Assembly: GCA_020425485.1 (NCBI GenBank)
Contig: JAGQRL010000415.1
Span: 1 to 9,571, forward strand
Reading direction: 5' to 3'
DNA: 9,571 bases
Origin: Rhodospirillaceae bacterium
Lineage (GTDB): Bacteria > Pseudomonadota > Alphaproteobacteria > DSM-16000 > Inquilinaceae
The notes under the pieces are model-generated. The model did not search any database. It saw nothing but the letters and a program-made list of their open reading frames with translations, and had not been told where the DNA came from. The translations under genes were made by a program, and so were the position numbers. The stretch's first letter is position 1. Every line of letters begins with the position of its first letter. Shown in pieces: positions 5,488 to 9,571 of the stretch.

Positions 5488-6264
5488 TCAGTCCTGGGCG
5501 GCGGCAAGGGCGTCGTCGAGTGCGGCAGCGCCGCGCAGGATGGCGGTGGCGGCATCGCTGAAGCTGCCGTCCGGCCGGTGCAGCACCAGGCCGGGGCTGA
5601 GCCGGGCGGGCGACCGCACGCCCTTGCGGGCGCGCACGATCACCCGGCGGGCAGCCGCCCCCGGCTTCGGCCAGATCGGCACGATCTCCACCCCGCCGAA
5701 GCGGCCGGCCAGGCGCGCACACACCGCGTCCACCCGGTCGGCCCGGTGGATCAGGGAAAGCCAGCCCTTGGGCCGCAGCAACCGGTGGGCGGCGGCGATC
5801 CAGGCTTCCAGGTCGGCGCTGCCCTCCACGTCGCTTTGCCGGCGGCCGGGATCGGCCGACACGGTGACGCGCCCGCGCTCCAGAAAGGGCGGGTTGCACA
5901 CCACCTGGTCGTAGCTGCTGGGCACCACCCAGTCCGGCGGATCGGCGATGTCGGCCAGGGCCACGGCGGCGCGCGCCGACAGCCCGTTGAGCTGGATGTT
6001 GGCGCGGGCCAGCGCCACCGCTTCGGCGGCGGCATCGAGCCCGACGGTGTGGATGGCGTCCACCCGCGCTGCCAGGCAGAGGAAGGCCGCCCCGGCGCCG
6101 CAGCCGAGATCGGCCACGCTGTCGCCCGCGGCGGCCGGTGCTGCTGCGGCCAGCAAGACGGGATCGATGGCGGCACGGTAGCCGGCGGCGGGCTGGCGCA
6201 GGGTCACCCGGCCGTCGAGCAGCCGGTCCTCGGTCACCGCATCGGCGATGGGGCCGGCTGTCAT
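5488..6264 (-). CDS. TrmN6/YfiC-like SAM-dependent methyltransferase
   Basis: 258-residue class I methyltransferase. Motif I, the SAM-binding loop, is VADLGCGAGA (50-59); motif IV is CNPPF (123-127), typical of enzymes that methylate an exocyclic amino nitrogen of adenine. The N-terminal QPAAGYRAAIDPVLLAA (24-40) and the C-terminal KGVRSPARLSPGLVLH (214-229) and ILRGAA (242-247) match the family that includes E. coli TrmN6, which modifies A37 of tRNA1-Val. The exact tRNA substrate here is inferred only. The ATG at 6262-6264 overlaps the DUF2007 stop as ATGA, so the two genes are translationally coupled; the S49 gene follows after 21 bases. Length is normal and no disruption is visible. Confidence 0.9.
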   Translation of the reverse strand: MTAGPIADAVTEDRLLDGRVTLRQPAAGYRAAIDPVLLAAAAPAAAGDSVADLGCGAGAAFLCLAARVDAIHTVGLDAAAEAVALARANIQLNGLSARAAVALADIADPPDWVVPSSYDQVVCNPPFLERGRVTVSADPGRRQSDVEGSADLEAWIAAAHRLLRPKGWLSLIHRADRVDAVCARLAGRFGGVEIVPIWPKPGAAARRVIVRARKGVRSPARLSPGLVLHRPDGSFSDAATAILRGAAALDDALAAAQD

Positions 6265-6500
6265 GGGGTCTCCTCCGGCGCGTCCGCCGGCCCCAGCTCG
6301 GCTTCGGCCTCCAGCAGCACGGCCTGGGCGGTGGCGAAATCGTCGTCGGCCACCATCAGCCGGCGCTGGATCGCCAGGATACTGCCGTCGAGCACCGAGG
6401 CGTGGCGGTCGAACTCGATCGCCTCGATGCCTTCGCCCGCCAGCACCGCCTTGGCCCAGGACAGGCGCACCGGGTCGTTGCTGCGCATCACCTCTTTCAT
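6261..6500 (-). CDS. DUF2007 domain protein (small putative signal-transducing protein)
   Basis: 79-residue soluble protein. The pattern MKEVMRSNDPVRLSWAKAVL (1-20), GIEAIEFDRHASVLDGS (24-40) and RRLMVADDDFATAQAVLLEA (46-65) fits DUF2007, a small ferredoxin-like-fold family whose biochemical role is not established. The ATG at 6498-6500 is preferred to the upstream GTG at 6525-6527: DUF2007 proteins typically start at this lysine-glutamate segment and the GTG has no ribosome binding site, although the ATG site (CGGGAT) is also weak. The stop overlaps the methyltransferase ATG by four bases. It is the first gene of the long minus-strand run and is divergent from the LysE-type exporter, 194 bases away. 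Confidence 0.85.
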   Translation of the reverse strand: MKEVMRSNDPVRLSWAKAVLAGEGIEAIEFDRHASVLDGSILAIQRRLMVADDDFATAQAVLLEAEAELGPADAPEETP

Positions 6501-6584
6501 AAGGTATCCCGATGATCCGAAAGCCACTGGTGTGGAGGGCGGCCGGCCGATCGCGCGGTCCGGCGCATCAGCAATACCTGAAAT

Positions 6585-6615
6585 GGTCTAGCACAGGCGG
6601 ATTCCCAGGTGACAA
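6585..6615 (-). promoter_or_regulatory. Tentative promoter for the DUF2007-methyltransferase-S49 operon
   Basis: On the minus strand, TTGTCA (6610-6615) matches the -35 consensus at five of six positions, and TAGACC (6585-6590) is a poor -10 match at a 19-base spacing, which is long. No better candidate was seen in the 6501-6694 divergent gap. The leader to the chosen DUF2007 start would be about 80 bases and contains a GGCCGGCC palindrome at 6541-6548. Confidence 0.22.
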
Positions 6616-6633
6616 CTTCCTGCCGACATGGGT

Positions 6634-6661
6634 TTGATGGGCCGCCCGGCGCCAATTTAAC
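6634..6661 (+). promoter_or_regulatory. Likely promoter of the LysE-type exporter gene
   Basis: TTGATG (6634-6639) and TTTAAC (6656-6661) are separated by 16 bases and end 33 bases before the GTG start. The -10 lies in the only AT-rich patch of this gap. Both boxes match sigma-70 type consensus at four of six positions. Confidence 0.4.
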
Positions 6662-6694
6662 GAAGCGGCGCGGGCGACCTGCGGGAGCACCATC

Positions 6695-7315
6695 GTGATC
6701 GACCTTACCAACTACCTGATCTACATCGCGGCCTGCGTGGTCGTGGTGGCGGTGCCGGGGCCGACGGTCACGGTCATCATCGCCAATTCGCTGCGCTACG
6801 GCACCCGTGCCGGGCTGATGAACGTCGCCGGCACCCAGCTTGGCAATTTCAGCATGATCGCGGTGCTGGCCGCCGGCTTCACCGCGGTGGTGGAAACCAT
6901 GGGCCAGGTGTTCGATTGGGTGCGGCTGCTCGGGGCGGCCTATCTGATCTATCTCGGCATCCGCCTGTGGCGGGCACGGGGCGAACTGGCCGAAGGCCGG
7001 GCGGCCGCCGGCAACGGCTCGGCCTGGAAGTTCTTCGTGCAGGGCTTCGTGGTGATCTGGTCGAACCCCAAGGCCCTGCTGTTCTTCGGCGCGCTGATCC
7101 CGCAATTCGTCAATCCCGCCTATACGGCGTGGCCGCAGATCCTGCTGCTCGGGCTCACCTTCACCGCGTTGGCAGCGGTGCTGGACAGTGCCTATGGCCT
7201 GGCGGCCGGGCGCACCGGCCTGCTGATGGCAAAGCGCAATGTGCGGATCGTCGAACGCATCGGCGGCACCTGCCTGATCGGCGGCGGGTTGTGGATCGCC
7301 CTGGCGCGCCGGTAG
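6695..7315 (+). CDS. LysE/RhtB family amino-acid exporter
   Basis: 206-residue inner-membrane protein predicted to export amino acids or related small molecules; the substrate cannot be told from sequence. Hydrophobic segments lie at about 6-28, 40-66, 72-92, 112-136, 147-171 and 186-203, the usual LysE topology. The family signature is present: PGPTVTVIIANSLRYG (21-36) with the PGP in the first helix, the short AAYLIYLGIRLWRA (81-94), and FVVIWSNPKALLFFGALIPQF (118-138) with NPK. The start is the GTG at 6695-6697 with GGGAG at 6683-6687, seven bases away; no ATG alternative lies near. Length is typical. The gene is divergent from the DUF2007 operon and followed after 112 bases by the polyprenyl synthase; a functional link with either is not evident. 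Confidence 0.92.
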   Translation: MIDLTNYLIYIAACVVVVAVPGPTVTVIIANSLRYGTRAGLMNVAGTQLGNFSMIAVLAAGFTAVVETMGQVFDWVRLLGAAYLIYLGIRLWRARGELAEGRAAAGNGSAWKFFVQGFVVIWSNPKALLFFGALIPQFVNPAYTAWPQILLLGLTFTALAAVLDSAYGLAAGRTGLLMAKRNVRIVERIGGTCLIGGGLWIALARR

Positions 7316-7358
7316 ATGGCGGAGCGGCGGGCCGCGGCGGCCAAGCGGCGCGGATGGG

Positions 7359-7386
7359 TTGACGCGACGGGGGGTCGATTTACCTT
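7359..7386 (+). promoter_or_regulatory. Likely promoter of the polyprenyl diphosphate synthase gene
   Basis: TTGACG (7359-7364), five of six matches to the -35 consensus, and TACCTT (7381-7386), which keeps the conserved TA and final T of the -10 box, are 16 bases apart. They end 41 bases before the GTG start. This suggests the gene is transcribed independently of the upstream exporter, and it also argues against longer in-frame starts that would lie within the promoter. Confidence 0.45.
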
Positions 7387-7427
7387 GCCGGCCGACCAGG
7401 TTCGGACCTGACACGGGAGACACCGTT

Positions 7428-8459
7428 GTGACCGTTGCTGCCCCCGCGCCCGGCGGGACACCCGAAACCGGCTCCGCCACGCCCTCGGCGCTCGACCGGC
7501 TGTCGGCGCTGCTGGCGGACGATCTGGCGCGGGTGAACCAAACCATCGTCGAGCGGATGGACAGCCCGGTGGCGGTGATCCCGCAGCTCGCCGGCTACAT
7601 CGTGGCGTCCGGCGGCAAGCGCCTGCGGCCGCTGCTGACGCTGGCGAGCGCGCGGCTGGCGGGCTATGCCGGCAGCCGCCAGGTGCCGCTGGCCACGGCG
7701 GTGGAGTTCATCCACACCGCCACGCTGCTGCACGACGACGTGGTGGACGAAAGCGCCATGCGCCGCGGCCAGGCTTCGGCCAACGACATCTTCGGCAACA
7801 AGTCCTCCGTCTTGGTGGGCGACTTCCTGTTCGCCCGCGCCTTCCGGCTGATGGTGGAGGATGGCTCGCTGGCGGTGCTCGACACCCTGTCGAGCGCTGC
7901 GGCGGTGATCGCCGAGGGCGAGGTGCTGCAGCTTTCCGCCGCCCACGACACCGAGACCACCGAAGAGACCTACCTGGCGGTGATCCGTGCCAAGACGGCC
8001 GAGCTGTTCGCCGCCGCCTGCGAGGTGGGCGGCCTCGTTTCCGGGCGGCCGGAAGCCGACACGCAGGCGCTGCGCGAGTTCGGCATGAACCTGGGCGTGG
8101 CCTTCCAGCTTGTCGACGACGTGCTGGACTACTCGGCCCTGCAGGCGCGCCTCGGCAAATCCGTCGGCGACGATTTCCGCGACGGCAAGATGACGCTGCC
8201 GGTGGTGCTGGCCGTGGAGGCGGGCAACGAGGACGAGCGCGCCTTCTGGCGGCGCACGATGGAGGACCAGGAGATCGCCGACGGCGACCTGGACCACGCC
8301 ATCGCCCTGCTGCGCCGCCACGCCGCCCTCGACCGCACCGTGACGATGGCCCGCGGCTACGCGGCGGCCGCCCAGGCCTGCCTGGAGCGCTTCGACGACG
8401 GGCCGATGCGCGCGGTGCTGCACGACGTGGTCGATTTCTGCGTCGACCGCGACTACTGA
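7428..8459 (+). CDS. ispB: Polyprenyl (octaprenyl/decaprenyl-type) diphosphate synthase
   Basis: 343-residue trans-prenyltransferase that condenses isopentenyl diphosphate onto allylic diphosphates to make the long ubiquinone side-chain precursor. It has GGKRLRP (62-68), the first Asp-rich motif LLHDDVVDESAMRRG (100-114; DDxxD at 103-107), GDFLFARAF (131-139), GEVLQL (164-169), KTAELF (189-194) and the second Asp-rich motif FQLVDDVLDY (227-236), then GKSVGDDFRDGKMTLP (243-258). Small residues before the first Asp motif fit a long-chain product, but chain length (C40 or C50) cannot be fixed by eye, so the symbol is used loosely. The start is the GTG at 7428-7430 with GGGAG at 7415-7419, eight bases away; the frame remains open to 7359. 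It converges with the S13 carboxypeptidase gene. Confidence 0.95.
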   Translation: MTVAAPAPGGTPETGSATPSALDRLSALLADDLARVNQTIVERMDSPVAVIPQLAGYIVASGGKRLRPLLTLASARLAGYAGSRQVPLATAVEFIHTATLLHDDVVDESAMRRGQASANDIFGNKSSVLVGDFLFARAFRLMVEDGSLAVLDTLSSAAAVIAEGEVLQLSAAHDTETTEETYLAVIRAKTAELFAAACEVGGLVSGRPEADTQALREFGMNLGVAFQLVDDVLDYSALQARLGKSVGDDFRDGKMTLPVVLAVEAGNEDERAFWRRTMEDQEIADGDLDHAIALLRRHAALDRTVTMARGYAAAAQACLERFDDGPMRAVLHDVVDFCVDRDY

Positions 8460-8466
8460 GGCCGCC

Positions 8467-8481
8467 GCGGGCGCCGCCCGC
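8467..8481. terminator. Hairpin between convergent genes, possible bidirectional terminator
   Basis: Inverted repeat GCGGGC (8467-8472) and GCCCGC (8476-8481) with a 3-base loop, in the 55-base gap between the convergent synthase and S13 genes. A CCGG-rich stretch at 8488-8501 can also fold. Neither strand has a U-run after the stem, so termination is inferred mainly from position. Confidence 0.35.
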
Positions 8482-8514
8482 AGGCGAACCGGCCGGAACC
8501 GGACTTACCTACAC

Positions 8515-9571
8515 CTAGAGCGCCAGTGCCCAGTGGGTCAGCAGGTCGCGTTCCAGCAGGCGGGCCTGGTTGAGCCAGGCGCGGGTCTGGCCGTTCACCT
8601 CGCGCGCCGCATCGTCCACCGCGGCATCCAGGGCGGCGCGGGCGCCCTGGTCGTTGACGAAGATGGCGAAGGCGAAGCGCCGCCCATCCCCCGGCTCCAG
8701 CATTCCGGCGAGGCCGACGGCGTAGTTCATGGTGCCGGACTTGGCACGGATCGACACCGGCGGCAGGCCGTCCGCCCGCCGCTCCTCGTTCAGTTCGCCC
8801 ACCCAGGGCACCATGCGCAGCAGGTCGACATATTCGCCGTCGCCGAAGCGCTGGCCGTTGGTGGCCGCCAGCAGATCGGCAACCTGCCGGCTGGTCACCC
8901 GCGAGGCGGTGGACAGGCCGGAATGGTTGTCCATCTGGAAGCCCTGCCAGTCGATACCGGGGAAGCGTTCCGACAGCCAGAAGCCCATGAGCTGGCCCGA
9001 CTGGGCGATTTCCACCGGCTGGCCGGCCAGCGCCCGCATGGCCGCCAGCCCCACCATCTCCGCCGACAGGTTGTTGGAATAGCGCAGCACGCCGCGCACG
9101 ATTTCCGTCAGCGGCCGGCTCTGGTGGGTGGCCAGCACCACCGCCCCGGCCGGGGTGACGCCCGATTCGGGGGCGGCCAGGGTGAGCCCCTCCTCGCGGG
9201 CCAGTGCCGCGAACACCGCGGCGGTCAGCGGTGCGGGCTGGCGCACCGGCAGCCAGTCCTCGCCTTCCGGCGGCAGGGCGGGGGCGAGCTGCCAGGCTTC
9301 GCCGGCCGCATCGTCGGCGGCGGTGAAGAAGTGGGACCACGGCAGGCCGGGGGGCACCGGGCCGAATCGGATGGTGGAGGCTGCCACCCGGCGCGTGTCG
9401 GTGTTGGTGGTGGCTTGCGCCGCCAGGGTGCCGCCGGCGCGCGACCAGTGGACGTTGATGATGTTGAAGTTGATGGCGAAGGCGCTGACGCCGGTGTTGT
9501 AGGCCGCGGTTTCCGGCTGCCGCGGGTCGATTTCCGGCACCCCCGGGTAGAGCGTGGCGTCGTAGACGAAG
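8515..9571 (-). CDS. dacB: PBP4-type D-alanyl-D-alanine carboxypeptidase/endopeptidase (S13), C-terminal part
   Basis: Periplasmic low-molecular-weight penicillin-binding protein that trims or cleaves peptidoglycan peptides. The visible 351 residues begin FVYDATLYPG and include YNTGVSAFAINFNIINV, the SxN motif in RYSNNLSAEM (codons at 9070-9078), DNHSGLST and the third active-site triad in AKSGTMNYAVG (8734-8742). The last is KSG where KTG is the common form. The N-terminal part, with signal peptide and the SxxK nucleophile, is beyond the right edge, so activity cannot be judged here. The visible portion is consistent with a full-length protein near the usual size. It converges on the polyprenyl synthase, 55 bases apart. 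Other peptidoglycan-type functions in the window include the M15 peptidase at 3585-4127. Confidence 0.93.
   Translation of the reverse strand, partial: FVYDATLYPGVPEIDPRQPETAAYNTGVSAFAINFNIINVHWSRAGGTLAAQATTNTDTRRVAASTIRFGPVPPGLPWSHFFTAADDAAGEAWQLAPALPPEGEDWLPVRQPAPLTAAVFAALAREEGLTLAAPESGVTPAGAVVLATHQSRPLTEIVRGVLRYSNNLSAEMVGLAAMRALAGQPVEIAQSGQLMGFWLSERFPGIDWQGFQMDNHSGLSTASRVTSRQVADLLAATNGQRFGDGEYVDLLRMVPWVGELNEERRADGLPPVSIRAKSGTMNYAVGLAGMLEPGDGRRFAFAIFVNDQGARAALDAAVDDAAREVNGQTRAWLNQARLLERDLLTHWALAL

Larger units (their letters stand above)
6501..6694. other. Divergent intergenic region between DUF2007 and LysE-type genes
   Basis: This 194-base gap carries the candidate promoters of both directions described separately and the 8-base GGCCGGCC palindrome at 6541-6548. 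It contains no supported gene, and no operator with clear dyad symmetry was recognised near either candidate promoter. Confidence 0.5.

Noticed and set aside
4516..6388. 14-base exact repeat caggatactgccgt at 4516-4529 and 6375-6388
   Set aside because: One copy is ordinary DUF2007 coding sequence, and a single 14-base match in 9.5 kb is not unlikely by chance.
4684..6591. 635-residue plus-strand open frame opposite the S49 and methyltransferase genes
   Set aside because: It is His/Gly/Ala/Arg-rich low-complexity sequence, spans two well-supported opposite-strand genes and their junction, and is explained by GC-rich third positions.
1..9571. Mobile element, CRISPR array, toxin-antitoxin or defence system
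   Set aside because: No transposase, integrase, terminal inverted repeats, regularly spaced short repeats or defence domains were seen; base composition is uniform along the window.

Overview
The window is GC-rich throughout, with strong G/C bias at third codon positions. Its gene content (octaprenyl-type diphosphate synthase divergent from a DUF2007 / tRNA-type methyltransferase / S49 peptidase run, Tat-type M15 peptidase, separate alpha-subunit glycyl-tRNA synthetase) points to chromosomal DNA of an alphaproteobacterium, plausibly Rhodospirillales-like. The taxonomic call is inference. No rRNA, tRNA, CRISPR array, transposase or phage gene was found.

Layout, right to left on the minus strand from about 6500 down to 1: a DUF2007 protein (6261-6500) overlaps by ATGA a TrmN6/YfiC-like methyltransferase (5488-6264). 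A cytoplasmic S49 (SppA-like) peptidase follows 21 bases later (4609-5466). After a 183-base gap with a strong hairpin comes a 71-residue membrane-anchored zinc-ribbon protein (4210-4425), then a Tat-exported DUF882/M15 peptidase (3585-4127). Next are three consecutive DUF3137 membrane proteins (2434-3507, 1442-2437, 420-1445), joined by two 4-base ATGA overlaps. The last is the start of glyQ (1-399), which runs off the left edge. All these genes point the same way and no convincing terminator separates them.

On the plus strand, an LysE/RhtB-type exporter (6695-7315) is divergent from the DUF2007 gene, and a polyprenyl diphosphate synthase (7428-8459) lies behind it with its own likely promoter. 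A PBP4-type S13 D,D-carboxypeptidase/endopeptidase (8515-9571, minus) converges on the synthase and is cut by the right edge, so its N-terminal part with the SxxK serine is outside the window.

The least understood part is the 420-4425 block: a small zinc-ribbon membrane protein, a secreted M15 peptidase and a tandem triplet of DUF3137 proteins. The triplet arose by duplication: from the central VFxG motif to the C-terminal LTLxHRVIDHLHG block all three align with identical spacing, while the first gene carries 25 extra residues in one loop. With M15, S13 and S49 peptidases nearby, an envelope role is a reasonable inference, but nothing in the sequence gives the DUF3137 proteins a biochemical function.
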